Shown here: positions 1 through 11,022 of the stretch, piece after piece
How the letters are laid out: every line of letters begins with the position of its first letter
Position numbering within the stretch: the first letter of the stretch is position 1
Assembly: GCF_000017165.1 (NCBI RefSeq)
Contig: NC_009634.1
Coordinates: 62,001 to 126,000, forward strand
DNA from: Methanococcus vannielii SB
GTDB taxonomy: Archaea; AGJL01; Methanococci; Methanococcales; Methanococcaceae
Direction of reading: 5' to 3'
Length of the DNA stretch: 64,000 bases
Notes under the pieces: generated by a model
Seen by the model: the letters and a program-made list of their open reading frames with translations, nothing else
The model's database searches: none
Told to the model about the DNA's origin: nothing
Translations under genes and position numbers: made by a program

Positions 1-798
1 GCACCTTACAAGACTTAATTTTGCTTTGTGCATCCAACAGAGCTCGTCGTGGCATGCATCTCCAGTAAATTTACTGAGAACGTTAATACCCATTTCTTTA
101 AAATATTTTTCAAGTACCCAGTAGTCACCATCAATGTTATATTCCCCAATCAGGTTGATGTCGTAGTCCGTTGTTTTTGGTGGCTCTTTTGTACCGACTA
201 ATTTTGAAAATATTGTGTAATTTCCAACGTGGTGTCCTTTTGATTGGGTAGGCCCTGCAAAACCGGGGGCATTGAATGCTACAACGTCTTTTCCAAGTTC
301 TTCGGACATTTCTTTACATACTGCATCTAAATCATCCCCGATAAGGCCGGTTGTACATGTTGCGTAGGTATAAATTGCATTTGCTTCAGGATATTCTTTT
401 GCAGCTTCCCTAATTACTTTTTTAAGCTTGTTCATTCCACCAAACACGACATCGGATTCGTTTAAGTCAGTTCCAATAATGTGCTTGAGGTTGAAGTTTT
501 CAATTGGAAATACGGTTCCATCAGGCATTAATGGGTTTGTTGGGTATCTTTTTGTTGTACCATTTCCGTATGCAGTGCATCCAACAGGCGAGTGGACTAC
601 GTGTGCTACGTCTTTTAAAGCACCGGTTATTACGCCCTTAACTCCTGCAAATGCACAACCTCTCTCAGTCATACTTCCGGGGATTGTACTTTTGTTACAG
701 TGTGGCTGGCAATGTCTTGGTTCGTTTGAGTTTTTGATGTAAACGTGCTTCTCTCTTTCGGGGATGTCTTTATCTACATCTAGTAAGCAGTGTGGCAT
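1..798 (-). CDS. nifD: Nitrogenase MoFe protein alpha chain NifD (partial, 3' end beyond window)
   Basis: This is the N-terminal 266 residues of the alpha subunit of the molybdenum-iron protein, which carries FeMo-cofactor and shares the P-cluster with NifK to reduce N2 to ammonia. The start at 798 reads [11 protein letters not shown]-cluster cysteine contexts are visible as GCAFAG, VGCTAYG and [10 protein letters not shown], in the order and spacing expected of NifD. It lies on the same strand and downstream of nifH, nifI1 and nifI2, the gene order of Methanococcus nif operons. The rest of the gene, and presumably nifK, nifE and nifN, continue past base 1. No truncation or frameshift is seen in the visible part. 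Confidence 0.96.
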   Translation of the reverse strand, partial: MPHCLLDVDKDIPEREKHVYIKNSNEPRHCQPHCNKSTIPGSMTERGCAFAGVKGVITGALKDVAHVVHSPVGCTAYGNGTTKRYPTNPLMPDGTVFPIENFNLKHIIGTDLNESDVVFGGMNKLKKVIREAAKEYPEANAIYTYATCTTGLIGDDLDAVCKEMSEELGKDVVAFNAPGFAGPTQSKGHHVGNYTIFSKLVGTKEPPKTTDYDINLIGEYNIDGDYWVLEKYFKEMGINVLSKFTGDACHDELCWMHKAKLSLVRC

Positions 799-897
799 TT
801 TAGCACTCCTAAAAAATTTTTAAATGTAATATATTCTGTATATTTTATTTTAAGTTTATTTTGGACATGAATTTTCTTTTTTAGTCTTGATCATACT

Positions 898-1263
898 TTA
901 AATTGCTAAATCTCCTTTTTCAAAAGTTCTTAACCTTACAACTTCCTCAATTGGGCATACGAAGATTTTTCCATCTCCGTATTGACCAGACTTATTTACT
1001 TTCATTATTGCTTCAACAACAAGGTTTACGTCTTCGTCTAAAACTACCAAACTTAACATTGTTTTTGGAACATATCTCATTCCACCCTGCTGGCTTAGAA
1101 GTTCTTTATTTTGAATTTCAAAGGAAATTTCTTGAATGATTGCCTTTTGTTTTCCCCGCCCAAAAACTCTAGATGCAGTCATTGAGGGAAATCCTAGGCC
1201 TTCAAGGATATTTTTAGTGGTTGCCATTTTATTTGGTCGGATTATTGCAATTATTTCCTTCAT
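898..1263 (-). CDS. nifI2: Nitrogen regulatory PII-family protein NifI2
   Basis: A 121-residue PII-family protein. In methanogens NifI1 and NifI2 form a complex that binds nitrogenase and inhibits it when ammonium is present (switch-off), with 2-oxoglutarate and ATP relieving inhibition. It starts MKEIIAIIRPNK, as PII proteins do, and has the longer T-loop region typical of NifI2. The ATG at 1263 follows GGTGAG at a good distance. It lies 8 bp downstream of nifI1, whose TAG stop overlaps this ribosome binding site, and 99 bp before nifD. The position between nifH and nifD is diagnostic for archaeal nif clusters. Confidence 0.93.
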   Translation of the reverse strand: MKEIIAIIRPNKMATTKNILEGLGFPSMTASRVFGRGKQKAIIQEISFEIQNKELLSQQGGMRYVPKTMLSLVVLDEDVNLVVEAIMKVNKSGQYGDGKIFVCPIEEVVRLRTFEKGDLAI

Positions 1264-1271
1264 ATACTCAC

Positions 1272-1589
1272 CTATAATCCGTTTGATCTAGTTCTTACAG
1301 TATATACTTCATCTACGGGACTTACAAAGATTTTTCCGTCACCGAAATTTCCAGTATACGAATTTTTTGTAACAATTTCAATTACATTTTCCACATTGGA
1401 ATCGTCTACAACAAGCATGAGCATTGTTTTTGGGAGTTCATCGTAGTATATTTGGTCGATTTTAATTCCTTTCTGTTTTCCCCTACCTATAACGTCCATT
1501 TTTGTTAAAGCGACGTATCCAGAGTCTGCAAGTTTGTCAACTACTTCTTCTGCTTTACTTGGCCTAACAATTGCTCTAATCATTTTCAT
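1272..1589 (-). CDS. nifI1: Nitrogen regulatory PII-family protein NifI1
   Basis: A 105-residue PII-family protein, the partner of NifI2 in post-translational ammonia switch-off of nitrogenase. It begins MKMIRAIVRPSKAEEVVDKL and contains the PII core pattern GRGKQKGI before the T-loop and KIFVSPVDEVYTVRT near the end. The start at 1589 follows AGAGGGC; a second ATG two codons later is possible. It is 41 bp downstream of nifH in the same transcription unit, so it should be controlled by the NrpR-type operators upstream of nifH. Confidence 0.93.
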   Translation of the reverse strand: MKMIRAIVRPSKAEEVVDKLADSGYVALTKMDVIGRGKQKGIKIDQIYYDELPKTMLMLVVDDSNVENVIEIVTKNSYTGNFGDGKIFVSPVDEVYTVRTRSNGL

Positions 1590-1630
1590 TTTTTGCCCTC
1601 TTTAAATTTAAAGTAAGTAATTTATTTTAA

Positions 1631-2476
<846 letters not shown>

Positions 2477-2487
2477 TCATCATTTTA

Positions 2488-2533
2488 GGAATTTTAATTC
2501 CTTATATTTATTATTTAACGGAAGTAACTTTCC
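2488..2533 (-). promoter_or_regulatory. Tandem NrpR operators of the nif operon
   Basis: Two perfect GGAA-N6-TTCC palindromes lie in the nifH leader: 2520-2533 (spacer GTAACT) and 2488-2501 (spacer TTTTAA). Their starts are 32 bp apart, about three helical turns. GGAA-N6-TTCC is the known binding site of NrpR, the 2-oxoglutarate-sensing repressor of nitrogen genes in Methanococcus, and a tandem pair downstream of the nif transcription start is the known arrangement there. The sites are seen directly; the repressor assignment rests on that precedent. Confidence 0.9.
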
Positions 2534-2560
2534 GGTGAAATATCATATACTATATTCCAA

Positions 2561-2570
2561 TATATAAATC
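2561..2570 (-). promoter_or_regulatory. TATA box of the nif operon
   Basis: On the minus strand this reads GATTTATATA, a good archaeal TATA box. A transcription start about 25 nt downstream would fall near 2538, just before the first NrpR operator, so a bound repressor would block initiation or early elongation. Confidence 0.65.
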
Positions 2571-2725
2571 TTTCGGATTAGCTAATAAAATAACATTAAT
2601 CATAAAATAAAGATTACATAAAAGTTAACTGTGGATTTTAACTTTTTATTTAATTCAATACGAAACTTCTTTAAATTACTAAGAAAATATATTAAGTATA
2701 AGTTTTTCTTTCAGGTGGTAAAAAG

Positions 2726-3202
2726 ATGGTCTTTAAAATACCTAAAATGGAAAAAGAAGAATATGATAAACTTATAATGGATAATTACCTTTCAAGAATC
2801 GCATTTTCCGGTTTAAAATATCCTTACATCGCACCATTTTTATACATTTTTGATGGGAAAAATTTGTATTTCCTTTCAACAAAATATGGGCGTAAGATAG
2901 ACTTTTTAAATAAAAATCCTTATGTATCTGTTGAAATTGAGAATTATTCAAAAAATATGTCTTGTTATAAATTTATAACAATTCAAGGGAAAATAATTCT
3001 TGAAGAAGATTTAAAAAACATGAACAAAATAAAGGAAAAATTTGTAGAAATGATAATTTCAAAAAAGTTATCCACTACAGTACTTGAAGCATTGGGGCAC
3101 AATAAGGATGAGCCAGTAAATTCTTTAGTTGAATCAGATAACACTTATGTTTGGAAGTTAGTGGATGTAAATGATATTGTAGCATTAAAAAATTCAAATT
3201 AA
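2726..3202 (+). CDS. Pyridoxamine 5'-phosphate oxidase-like FMN-binding protein
   Basis: A 158-residue protein resembling the split-barrel FMN-binding family related to pyridoxamine phosphate oxidase. Family-like features are the N-terminal NYLSRIAF strand, the PYIAPFLYIFDGKNLYF region and the STKYGRKIDFLNKNPYVSVEIE segment, which usually shapes the flavin pocket. Members often bind FMN or F420 and may act as reductases; the substrate here is unknown. The start at 2726 follows GGTGGT. It is divergent from nifH and convergent with fwdB, and appears to be a single-gene unit with its own AT-rich promoter at about 2680-2700. Confidence 0.75.
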   Translation: MVFKIPKMEKEEYDKLIMDNYLSRIAFSGLKYPYIAPFLYIFDGKNLYFLSTKYGRKIDFLNKNPYVSVEIENYSKNMSCYKFITIQGKIILEEDLKNMNKIKEKFVEMIISKKLSTTVLEALGHNKDEPVNSLVESDNTYVWKLVDVNDIVALKNSN

Positions 3203-3269
3203 CTGTTTTTAATATTTTTAATCAGTTTAATTCAAGAAATAAGTGCTTTGATAAAAAATTAAATATTTA

Positions 3270-4574
3270 TTAAATTAATTCTTCGACCTTTTTAAATATC
3301 TTTTTTAATATTTCTCTATCAGGAAGTGTTCCATTGGGTGGATTTATAACTTTTTTAAGTTCTAGTGGAACTCCATCCATTCGGTAAGCAGTCCCTGTAT
3401 CTTCAATGCCTGCAATTGTTGGCGGAAGAATAATATTTGCAAGAACTGATGTTGGAGTTTCATGTGGGTCAATACATATAAGTGGAATTTCAGACATTCT
3501 TTTAACTGCTTTTTGAGGAAAATGCGCTCCAGGGTCTGATGCGATATTTAGCATTGCATCTGCTTCATTTCTCATCAATGAGTCTGTAACCCCTGTTTCT
3601 CCAGGGTTAAATTCTGGAAAACCTTTTGAATAGTCCACACAGAGTGGAAATCCACTAATCCAGGTACAAACTTGATTAAATCCATTTACATTATAGTGTC
3701 CCCTCATCGGGATTAATGTAAATTTAGTAAATGCATTTAAATCAACTATTAATTGTATTGCTGTATCAATATTCCTGTGTTTCCCTTTAGTCTGAGTTAC
3801 CCCCATTGCAAAGAACAGTTCTCCAAATTGGGCATTTTTTAAAACTTCTACTGCTTTTTCAATAGTTTCTTTTGGAATTCCTGCAATTATATCGGATTTA
3901 AGTTCAAAGCCTTTCAATGAGGCCCTTAATGCAGAAACAAGTTCATAATCTTTATGAGGATCCACTTTTAAATGAATATCTGCTAATTTTGCAGTGTCGG
4001 TTTCTCTTGGATCTATAACTATTACGGTTCTATCTTTTCTCCCTCGTTCTCTGAAAAATCCTCTTGCGAATACTCCGTATCTACTCATGTGTCTTGGGTG
4101 TGCGTGCATTGGATTTGAACCCCAGTAAATTACTACATCTGCTCGATTTTTAACTTCTCCAAGCGTACATATTGGGTATCCAACATCTTGAAGTGCCCAA
4201 ACACTTGGTCCGTGACATACTTCAGCAGTATTACTTACTAAGCCCCTTATTTTTTCTGCCAACTTCATTCCTTCGATATGTGCATGGCATTCAGTTGCAG
4301 AAAATCCATAAATTAATGGTTTTTTAGCATTTACCAATATTTCGGCAGTTTTTTCTATTGCAGTGTCCCAATCAATTACTTTGAATTCATCTTTTTTATT
4401 TTCCCGAAATAACGGTTCAGTATATCTTACAGCACCCTCTCGGTGTGTAAATTTACTATGTCCAATCCTACAAGCATTTCTAGTTTTTACAATATGCCCA
4501 TGATCTACATGACACTCAATATCGTCACAAAGTGTTCCACAAAATGGGCAGACTATATTTTTAATAACTTCCAT
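3270..4574 (-). CDS. fwdB: Formylmethanofuran dehydrogenase subunit B, cysteine form
   Basis: Catalytic subunit (434 aa) of the molybdenum or tungsten enzyme that reduces CO2 to formylmethanofuran, the first step of methanogenesis. The N-terminus has a [4Fe-4S] motif (CPFCGTLCDDIEC), then a molybdopterin-binding domain. The metal-ligand position lies in AEVCHGPSVW, cysteine about residue 120; in the selenoprotein form this is selenocysteine. I chose ATG 4574 over the in-frame GTG 4583 because that GTG is part of the GGTGGT ribosome binding site. It lies 55 bp after hdrA and may be transcribed with the vhc-hdrA operon. Tungsten versus molybdenum use cannot be told from sequence alone. Confidence 0.9.
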   Translation of the reverse strand: MEVIKNIVCPFCGTLCDDIECHVDHGHIVKTRNACRIGHSKFTHREGAVRYTEPLFRENKKDEFKVIDWDTAIEKTAEILVNAKKPLIYGFSATECHAHIEGMKLAEKIRGLVSNTAEVCHGPSVWALQDVGYPICTLGEVKNRADVVIYWGSNPMHAHPRHMSRYGVFARGFFRERGRKDRTVIVIDPRETDTAKLADIHLKVDPHKDYELVSALRASLKGFELKSDIIAGIPKETIEKAVEVLKNAQFGELFFAMGVTQTKGKHRNIDTAIQLIVDLNAFTKFTLIPMRGHYNVNGFNQVCTWISGFPLCVDYSKGFPEFNPGETGVTDSLMRNEADAMLNIASDPGAHFPQKAVKRMSEIPLICIDPHETPTSVLANIILPPTIAGIEDTGTAYRMDGVPLELKKVINPPNGTLPDREILKKIFKKVEELI

Positions 4575-4629
4575 AAATACCACCAGTTAAAGATCATCCA
4601 ATTTAAAAATAGTAAAAATGGAAATAGGA

Positions 4630-6594
4630 TTAGTATGAGTCTTTAAACACTCCTTCAATCTGCCCATAAATTTGGTTTGTTTTAAAGTGTGATTGTTCAA
4701 GGGCCCCACTAGGGCATCCTCCAGCACAGGTTCCGCAACCCTTACACAATGCTGAAAGAACTTCTAAAGCCTGTTTTCCATCTTTTTCAACAAATCTTGG
4801 GGCGCCATATGGACACTGTTGAACACAAATACCGCATGCACCACAAACATCTTCATCAAGTGTTACAACTATTGGTTCAACCTGAACTTCCCCTTTTGCA
4901 AGAGGTATTGCTGCTCTTGAAGCTGCTGCTGAACCTTGTGCAACTGATGCAGGAATATCTTTTGGACCCTGACACGCACCTGCTAAATAGACACCATCCG
5001 TTGCAGTATCAACTGGTTTTAATTTAGGGTGGGCTTCCATGAAGAATCTATCAGTTGTTCTTGAAACACCGAGTAATTTTTGTACTTCGTCAGCACTTTT
5101 TGACGGAACCATACCTACTGAAAGAACCACTAAATCGTAGTCATTTTCGAAGATTTCTCCTAAAAGCGTGTCTTCTGATCTTATTGTTGGATTATCTGTT
5201 TTAGGATTGTCTAAAACTTGTGCAGGTCTTCCCCTAATAAACTTAATTCCGTATTGTTTTGAGCTTCTTTCGTAAAACTCTTCATAACCTTTACTAAATG
5301 CCCGGATGTCCATATAATAAATATCAATTTCAGTTTCAGGGGATTTTTCTTTAATTAACTGTGAATTCTTCATTGCATACATACAGCATACGTTTGAACA
5401 ATACTTTTTACCGATTTTTGCATCTCTTGAACCAACACACTGGATAAATGCAATCCTTTTTGGTTTTTTACCATCACTTGGCCTGATTACCTTCCCCATT
5501 GTAGGGCCTGACGCATTAATCATTCTTTCAAGTTCCATTGACGTAATAACGTTTGGAATTTTTCCATAACCATACTCTTCTTTTTCTGTTGGGTCGTATG
5601 GGTCATAACCGATTGCAGAAATAATTGTACCAATTTCTGCTTCAATAATTTCTGGTTTTTGATTGTAATTAATAGCTTGTGGGCCACAAACTTTTGCGCA
5701 TAATCCACAATCAATACAGCTTTCTTTATCGATTGTGTATTTTGCAGGAACTGCTTGTGGGAATGGTTTGTAAATGGCCTTTCTCATTCCAATTCCCATG
5801 TCAAATTCATTTGGAACGGTTATTGGGCAGACTTCTTCACATGAACCGCATCCGGTACATTTTTCTTCGGATAAGTATCTTGGTTTTTTCTCGATTTTTA
5901 CTTTAAAGTTTCCAATGTATCCGCTTACATCTTTTACTTCTGAATAGGAGTAAAGTTTAATGTTTGGGTGTTTTGCAACATCAACCATTTTTGGAGCTAA
6001 AATACAGATTGAACAGTCATTTGTTGGAAATACTTTATCGAGTTGTGCCATTCTACCTCCAACTGAGGGAGTTTTTTCAACTAAAATGGTTTCATACCCA
6101 GAATCCCCTAAATCAAGTGCTGCCTGAATTCCTGCAACCCCTGCACCGATAACAAGTGCTCTTCTTGTAACCGGTACTGTTAAGTAGTCTAATGGGTCTA
6201 ACTGTCTTGCTTTTGCAACCGCCATTCTAACGAGATCGTTTGCTTTTTCAGTTGCTTTTTCTTTCTCTTTCATATGTACCCATGAACAGTGCTCACGAAT
6301 ATTTGCAAATTCAAACAAAAATGGGTTTAAACCTGCTTCTTCAACACATCGTCTAAATGTTGGTTCGTGAAGTCGTGGGGAACATGCAGCAACAATTACT
6401 CTATTTAATCCAAGTTCTTTGATATCTTTCTTTATAAGTTCTTGTCCCGGATCTGCACACATGTATTTATATTCTCTTGAAATTACAACGTTTTTGAGTC
6501 CTTCTGCAGTTTTTGCAACATTTTCGCAATCAACTACGCCACCAATGTTTACACCGCAGTGGCAGACATAAACTCCTATTTTTGGTTCTTCCAT
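4630..6594 (-). CDS. hdrA: Heterodisulfide reductase subunit A, cysteine form
   Basis: HdrA (654 aa) carries the flavin that bifurcates electrons from the F420-non-reducing hydrogenase to heterodisulfide and ferredoxin. Visible in order: N-terminal cysteine region ([22 protein letters not shown]), an FAD Rossmann motif [12 protein letters not shown] near residue 150, CSIC at 194-197, and four ferredoxin motifs ([48 protein letters not shown]). Methanococcus HdrA selenoproteins carry selenocysteine in the DCSIC stretch; here both residues are cysteine. The start at 6594 follows GGTGAT. It lies 89 bp downstream of vhcB, consistent with a functional Vhc-Hdr complex. Confidence 0.95.
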   Translation of the reverse strand: MEEPKIGVYVCHCGVNIGGVVDCENVAKTAEGLKNVVISREYKYMCADPGQELIKKDIKELGLNRVIVAACSPRLHEPTFRRCVEEAGLNPFLFEFANIREHCSWVHMKEKEKATEKANDLVRMAVAKARQLDPLDYLTVPVTRRALVIGAGVAGIQAALDLGDSGYETILVEKTPSVGGRMAQLDKVFPTNDCSICILAPKMVDVAKHPNIKLYSYSEVKDVSGYIGNFKVKIEKKPRYLSEEKCTGCGSCEEVCPITVPNEFDMGIGMRKAIYKPFPQAVPAKYTIDKESCIDCGLCAKVCGPQAINYNQKPEIIEAEIGTIISAIGYDPYDPTEKEEYGYGKIPNVITSMELERMINASGPTMGKVIRPSDGKKPKRIAFIQCVGSRDAKIGKKYCSNVCCMYAMKNSQLIKEKSPETEIDIYYMDIRAFSKGYEEFYERSSKQYGIKFIRGRPAQVLDNPKTDNPTIRSEDTLLGEIFENDYDLVVLSVGMVPSKSADEVQKLLGVSRTTDRFFMEAHPKLKPVDTATDGVYLAGACQGPKDIPASVAQGSAAASRAAIPLAKGEVQVEPIVVTLDEDVCGACGICVQQCPYGAPRFVEKDGKQALEVLSALCKGCGTCAGGCPSGALEQSHFKTNQIYGQIEGVFKDSY

Positions 6595-6683
6595 AATATC
6601 ACCAATATTTGGCCTGAACTGTTATTCATAATAAATATATTAATGTATATATTAATATTTCTAATAGGTGGCCCTATTAAAAA

Positions 6684-7877
6684 TTAATTTAAAGATAGTG
6701 CATTCTTTTTAGCTTTTTCGCAAGCTTCAATACATTTTAAACACATTACGCAGAACCCTTCAAGTGGTTTTTCGCGTTTTCCAGTTAATTTGAGTATGTC
6801 ATAAGGACATGTTTCGATACATTTTCCGCAATTATTACATAAACTAGGACTAAATTCGATTCTGTCGTAATCTTTCCCTTTATGATTAATTTTTCCAAGT
6901 CTTAATGCTCCCGTGGGGCAGATTTGAACGCAAGCACCGCACCTAATACACATCCTAAATTGGTTTTGTTTTTCAGTTTTCAATTTGCTTGGAATTTCGA
7001 GTCCTTTTGGATTTACTACTGCTATTGCTTTATTTGGACATTTTATGGCACAAGGCCCGCAGTATACACATTTTTCTTCATCCCATATGATTCCTTCAGA
7101 AGTTGCAGGTTTTGCTTGCCCATATTCAACTTTTAAATCGACTGCATCAACAGGACAGGTACTAACACATAATCCACATGCAGGACATCCTTTTGGAGGT
7201 ATTGCAACCATATCTTTAACTACAATTAAATTTCTTGGACATTTATCAGTACAGTCACCACAACCAATACATAATTCATCATCAACATCAAATTTGATGA
7301 TTTTTTTATCTCTTTTTGGTGATTTTTTGCCTGCAACAAAAATTGCGTTCCAAGGACACGTTTGTGCACAAATACTACAATATATGCAAGATTTTTTGTC
7401 AACAACTGCTTTTTCATTTTCTAGTGAGATTGAAGCAACAGGACATTCTGGAACACAAATTCCGCAACCAACACAAGTATCGGTTACTACAATTGGTTCC
7501 TTTGGAATTACGAAATTTCGTTTAGCAGGTTCAATAATTCCTTCCATTCCAACGTAGTCGTCAGGACATATATCAACACACTTTGTGCATCCAACACAAA
7601 ATCCTTTAAGCTTACTATTTTCTATTTTTAGGTTATTTGGACAAACCTTAACACATTCACCACATAAATTACATTTTGTTGGTTTGTATTCGATTTGCTT
7701 AATTTTTTTGCCACTTAATTCAATTTCCCTTAAGTGGAGTGCATCGTTTGGACATACACTTGTACATTTTCCACAAAGCTGGCATACTTTAAGAGGATTT
7801 AATTTTAAAGCTTCCGTAGGGCAGTTATTTTCACAAGCTTTACACAAATAACAATCTTCAGTGTTTATCTTGATCAT
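6684..7877 (-). CDS. vhcB: Polyferredoxin VhcB with twelve [4Fe-4S] motifs
   Basis: A 397-residue polyferredoxin of the F420-non-reducing hydrogenase operon. I count twelve CxxCxxC-type motifs in tandem, from CYLCKACENNCP to CVMCLKCIEACE, enough for twelve [4Fe-4S] clusters as known for VhuB/MvhB. It probably accepts electrons from the hydrogenase or from bifurcation. It lies 8 bp after vhcA and is translationally close-coupled. Its length and motif number are normal for the family. Confidence 0.94.
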   Translation of the reverse strand: MIKINTEDCYLCKACENNCPTEALKLNPLKVCQLCGKCTSVCPNDALHLREIELSGKKIKQIEYKPTKCNLCGECVKVCPNNLKIENSKLKGFCVGCTKCVDICPDDYVGMEGIIEPAKRNFVIPKEPIVVTDTCVGCGICVPECPVASISLENEKAVVDKKSCIYCSICAQTCPWNAIFVAGKKSPKRDKKIIKFDVDDELCIGCGDCTDKCPRNLIVVKDMVAIPPKGCPACGLCVSTCPVDAVDLKVEYGQAKPATSEGIIWDEEKCVYCGPCAIKCPNKAIAVVNPKGLEIPSKLKTEKQNQFRMCIRCGACVQICPTGALRLGKINHKGKDYDRIEFSPSLCNNCGKCIETCPYDILKLTGKREKPLEGFCVMCLKCIEACEKAKKNALSLN

Positions 7878-7885
7878 AATATCCC

Positions 7886-9301
7886 CTATAATGTTTTAAT
7901 TAATTTTCCGCCTTTTAATACATCAATTGAAAGCATTCTTTCTTTTCCGTCAATTGTATGGGTTGCACATGAAAGACATGGGTCGTATGCCCTAATTACC
8001 ATTTCCATGTAGTTTAAAACGTGTGGTTTTGCATCTTCTGGGGATTTTATGAATTTTTGAGCAACTTTTTGAACTCCGATGTCCATTGCAGGGTTATTTT
8101 GAACGGTTGCCACAACTAAATTTGCATCCGTAATTATACCTCTATTATCGGTTTTGAAGTGGTGTACCAATGTTCCTCTTGGAGCTTCTACGCATCCAAC
8201 ACCTTCTCCAACGATATCGGTCGGTTCAACCCTTATGTCGGTTCCAACAATTGTATCATCTTCTAAGAATTTTCTAACAAGTTCGGCACTTGAAACCAAT
8301 TCTATTAATCTTGCGTAGTGGAAAAGCATTGGATGATGTGCAGGTTTTCCATATGTTTTTACAAATTCTTCGTAGTATTTTTGAGCAATAGGTGTTGGCA
8401 TTTTGTCGCAAACATTTAATCTTGAAAGGGTATTTACCCTATAAACTCCATCAACAGGCCCTTTTTCAGTGAGGTACGGGAATTTGAGGTATGAATAAGG
8501 CCTTACACCTTCTGACATGTATTTTGCATATTCTGAAGGGTCGTATTCGTATTCAATTTTTCCTTCAGGGTTTACAACACGGATATTTCCTTCGTAAATG
8601 TCTTGTGCACCATTATTTACTAAACCCATGTGGTATGACTCAAAGTATCCGATGTCAAATAAGTCTTTTTCTTTTAATCCTTCAACTAACTGTTTTCCGA
8701 GAGTTAATGTCTTTTCAGCAGTTTCTACTAAATTTTCAGACATTTTTAAAAGTTCTTCTCTTTCTTTTTCAGTTAATGGTTTTGATTGTCCACCTGGGAT
8801 TGCAGTTACTGGGTGAATTGCTCTTCCACCAACTTTTTGTATAATAGTTTGCCCGATTTTTCTCATTGCAATTGCATCTTTTACAACCTCAATGTTTTCT
8901 GAAGCGACACCTAAAACGTTTCTTTTTAATGCGTCATCAGTCATTGGAAACATTAAATCTGGAGATGCAAGCATTCCAAAGTGTAGCGCATGGCTGTGTA
9001 CATTTGAAGCTTGTTGCATTAAATTTCTGAGCATATTTGCAGTTTTTGGAATTTTTACCCCAAATACATTATCTACTGCTTTTGCACTTGCTAAATTGTG
9101 TGAAACCTGGCAAATTCCACAAATTCTTGGCGTAAATACTGGGGCATCTTCAATGTATCTTCCTTCTAAAAATTTTTCAAATCCTCGTACTTCCACAACG
9201 TGAAAATTAACTTTTTCAAGCTTCCCACTGTCATCAAATGAAAGTGTAACCTTACCGTGTCCTTCAACCCGTGATACAGGTTCTACTGACAGTTTTGTCA
9301 T
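7886..9301 (-). CDS. vhcA: F420-non-reducing hydrogenase large subunit VhcA
   Basis: [NiFe] large subunit (471 aa), which splits H2 for the Vhc-Hdr complex. Nickel ligands are in RICGICQVSH (C61, C64) and in the C-terminal DPCLSCATH (C442, C445). The C-terminal motif is fused to the large subunit, unlike the split VhuA plus VhuU selenoprotein form; residues after H448 should be removed by a maturation protease. Two ATGs are adjacent (9304 and 9301); GGTGAT touches the first, so the second, with a 3-nt spacer like hdrA, is preferred. It lies between vhcG and vhcB. Confidence 0.95.
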   Translation of the reverse strand: MTKLSVEPVSRVEGHGKVTLSFDDSGKLEKVNFHVVEVRGFEKFLEGRYIEDAPVFTPRICGICQVSHNLASAKAVDNVFGVKIPKTANMLRNLMQQASNVHSHALHFGMLASPDLMFPMTDDALKRNVLGVASENIEVVKDAIAMRKIGQTIIQKVGGRAIHPVTAIPGGQSKPLTEKEREELLKMSENLVETAEKTLTLGKQLVEGLKEKDLFDIGYFESYHMGLVNNGAQDIYEGNIRVVNPEGKIEYEYDPSEYAKYMSEGVRPYSYLKFPYLTEKGPVDGVYRVNTLSRLNVCDKMPTPIAQKYYEEFVKTYGKPAHHPMLFHYARLIELVSSAELVRKFLEDDTIVGTDIRVEPTDIVGEGVGCVEAPRGTLVHHFKTDNRGIITDANLVVATVQNNPAMDIGVQKVAQKFIKSPEDAKPHVLNYMEMVIRAYDPCLSCATHTIDGKERMLSIDVLKGGKLIKTL

Positions 9302-9322
9302 CATATCACCGTATTTATGATA

Positions 9323-10225
9323 TTATCTTTTGTTATTTATTGGAATTAAAGCACTTGGGAGTGTAAATTTATAAAAACTACCTATTTTATCTATTATTTG
9401 TTTTGGAAGATCTTTTGCATCCATTGTCCTATCTTCACTGACTTTATAGTCGGATGAAAGTGCAGAAACCATTTTTGCACCTTGATCTACTACTTTATCG
9501 GTAGGGCCATAGCATCCAGTACATGGCACTCCTGCTGTAGGGCATAAAGCACCGCATGCGGCTCTTGTAGCAATTCCCATGCATACATACCCCTGTTCAA
9601 GTAAACACTTTTTAGAATCGGCCGTCCCTTCGTAGCTTCGTTTAATCGACTCAATAGATACTCCTTCTTTACTTTTTTCTCTTTCACATACTTCACACAT
9701 GTTTTTAGTCGATAATTCTGGAGTTTTACCCTCTAAAAGCGAAGTAAGAACGTTTGCAATTAATTCCGGTTTCGGAGGGCATCCTGGAAGTATGTAATCA
9801 ACATCTATAACTTCTGAAAGTGGCATCACTCTTGAAGTTAATTTTGGAACTTCTTCGCTTGGAATTATTCCTTCTTCGTTTTTAGTCGTCACGGTAGTTT
9901 TATAAGCTTTTTCTAAAAGGGCATCATTTGAGTGTAAGTTACCCATTCCTGGAACTCCGCCGTAAACTGCGCATGTTCCAAATGCAATTACAATTTTTGC
10001 CTTTTTTCTCATTTCTTTTGCAGTATGAAGGTTTTCTTCGTTTCGTATCCCCCCTTCAATTAATGCAACGTCAATATTTTCTGGAATTTCTTTAACGTCC
10101 ATTAAAACAGGGCTGTGAACTAATTCAACTTGTTCAAGGATTGACAGTAAATCTTCGTGTAAATCCAAAAGACTTATGTGGCATCCAGAACAGCATCCAA
10201 GCCAAGTTGTAGCTATTTTTACCAT
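9323..10225 (-). CDS. vhcG: F420-non-reducing hydrogenase small subunit VhcG
   Basis: Small [NiFe] hydrogenase subunit (300 aa), which carries electrons from the active site through Fe-S clusters. The N-terminus [15 protein letters not shown] supplies proximal cluster ligands, followed by [24 protein letters not shown] and a cysteine-rich C-terminal region ([34 protein letters not shown]). The start at 10225 follows GGTGGT. It lies 17 bp after vhcD and 21 bp before vhcA. No signal peptide is present, consistent with a cytoplasmic enzyme. Confidence 0.94.
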   Translation of the reverse strand: MVKIATTWLGCCSGCHISLLDLHEDLLSILEQVELVHSPVLMDVKEIPENIDVALIEGGIRNEENLHTAKEMRKKAKIVIAFGTCAVYGGVPGMGNLHSNDALLEKAYKTTVTTKNEEGIIPSEEVPKLTSRVMPLSEVIDVDYILPGCPPKPELIANVLTSLLEGKTPELSTKNMCEVCEREKSKEGVSIESIKRSYEGTADSKKCLLEQGYVCMGIATRAACGALCPTAGVPCTGCYGPTDKVVDQGAKMVSALSSDYKVSEDRTMDAKDLPKQIIDKIGSFYKFTLPSALIPINNKR

Positions 10226-10242
10226 TATACCACCTTTAACGA

Positions 10243-10665
10243 TTATTTAATATTTTCTTTCAAGGTGCACGGACCCATAGTTTTTATTCTACTATAAATT
10301 TCATTCATTTTTATCTGGAACTTTTCCCCTTCTGAAGCAGAAATCCATTCGTGCATTAATCTTTCTTTTCCGATTCCAAGCTCATCAAGCATGTCATAAA
10401 GCATCAAAACTCTTCTTTGCCATTTGTAGTTTCCGGCATCATAGTGGCAGTCGCCAAGGTGGCATCCACCTATAAATACACCATCAGCCCCTTCTTTGAA
10501 TGCTTTTAGAATAAATGACGGTTCAATTCTTCCAGAACACATAACTCTTATAATTCTAATGCTTGGGGGGTACTGCATCCTACCAACTCCCGCTGTATCT
10601 GCACCACCGTATGTACACCAGTTGCAACAAAAGCCGACTATTTTTGGCTCCCATTCTTCAGACAA
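10243..10665 (-). CDS. vhcD: F420-non-reducing hydrogenase electron-transfer subunit VhcD
   Basis: MvhD/VhcD family protein (140 aa), a [2Fe-2S] protein that connects the hydrogenase to HdrA. Cysteines are clustered in [23 protein letters not shown] and [17 protein letters not shown]. The homologous VhuD can be a selenoprotein; no in-frame TGA is seen here. The start codon is TTG at 10665, selected because GGTGAA lies just upstream and the following codons read [11 protein letters not shown]. It is the first gene of the minus-strand vhc operon and faces frcA. Confidence 0.93.
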   Translation of the reverse strand: MSEEWEPKIVGFCCNWCTYGGADTAGVGRMQYPPSIRIIRVMCSGRIEPSFILKAFKEGADGVFIGGCHLGDCHYDAGNYKWQRRVLMLYDMLDELGIGKERLMHEWISASEGEKFQIKMNEIYSRIKTMGPCTLKENIK

Positions 10666-11022
10666 TATTTCACCTCAGATGTTATTAGATATTTGGTAAA
10701 TTAATACCTACAATAGTTAATCTAATTGATGTGAGTATAACGATTAGTTATATATAAATTAAACAATTTGATATCAAATAGAAAAATATATATGTTAATA
10801 AAAATTTTTAATAGGTACATCTGTAATAATATTTAATAATATTTAATATTATTTTATAATATATTTTATAAAAAAGTAGTAATAAATATTTAAAAAACCG
10901 ATATTTGTTTTAACATATAACTCTTTTTATTTAATGTAATTAACAATTTTTTTAATATATATCATATAATATAATGTAGGTAATATATTTTTAAATATCT
11001 AATTGGTTGTTTAGGTGATTCT
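10666..11022. promoter_or_regulatory. Divergent control region between vhc and frc operons
   Basis: A 357-bp, very AT-rich spacer between two divergent hydrogenase operons. A minus-strand TATA box (TTTATATA) lies at 10751-10758 and would start vhcD transcription near 10728. A plus-strand box (TTTAATATATAT) at about 10951-10962 would start frcA near 10985. An AATAATA/TATTATT inverted repeat lies at 10835-10853 but could be chance in such AT-rich DNA. In Methanococcus maripaludis the LysR-type regulator HrsM represses the cysteine hydrogenases when selenium is available; a binding site would be expected here but I cannot identify it by eye. Confidence 0.55.

Noticed and set aside
6985-7557. Long plus-strand open frame of 190 codons
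   Set aside because: It is antisense to the polyferredoxin gene, whose repeated cysteine motifs keep the opposite strand open; no ribosome binding site or family is seen.
8491-8844. Plus-strand open frames inside vhcA
   Set aside because: They are antisense to a highly conserved hydrogenase gene and give low-complexity proteins.
10835-10853. AATAATA/TATTATT inverted repeat as a regulator site in the vhc-frc spacer
   Set aside because: The surrounding DNA is almost pure A and T, so such a pairing is expected by chance.
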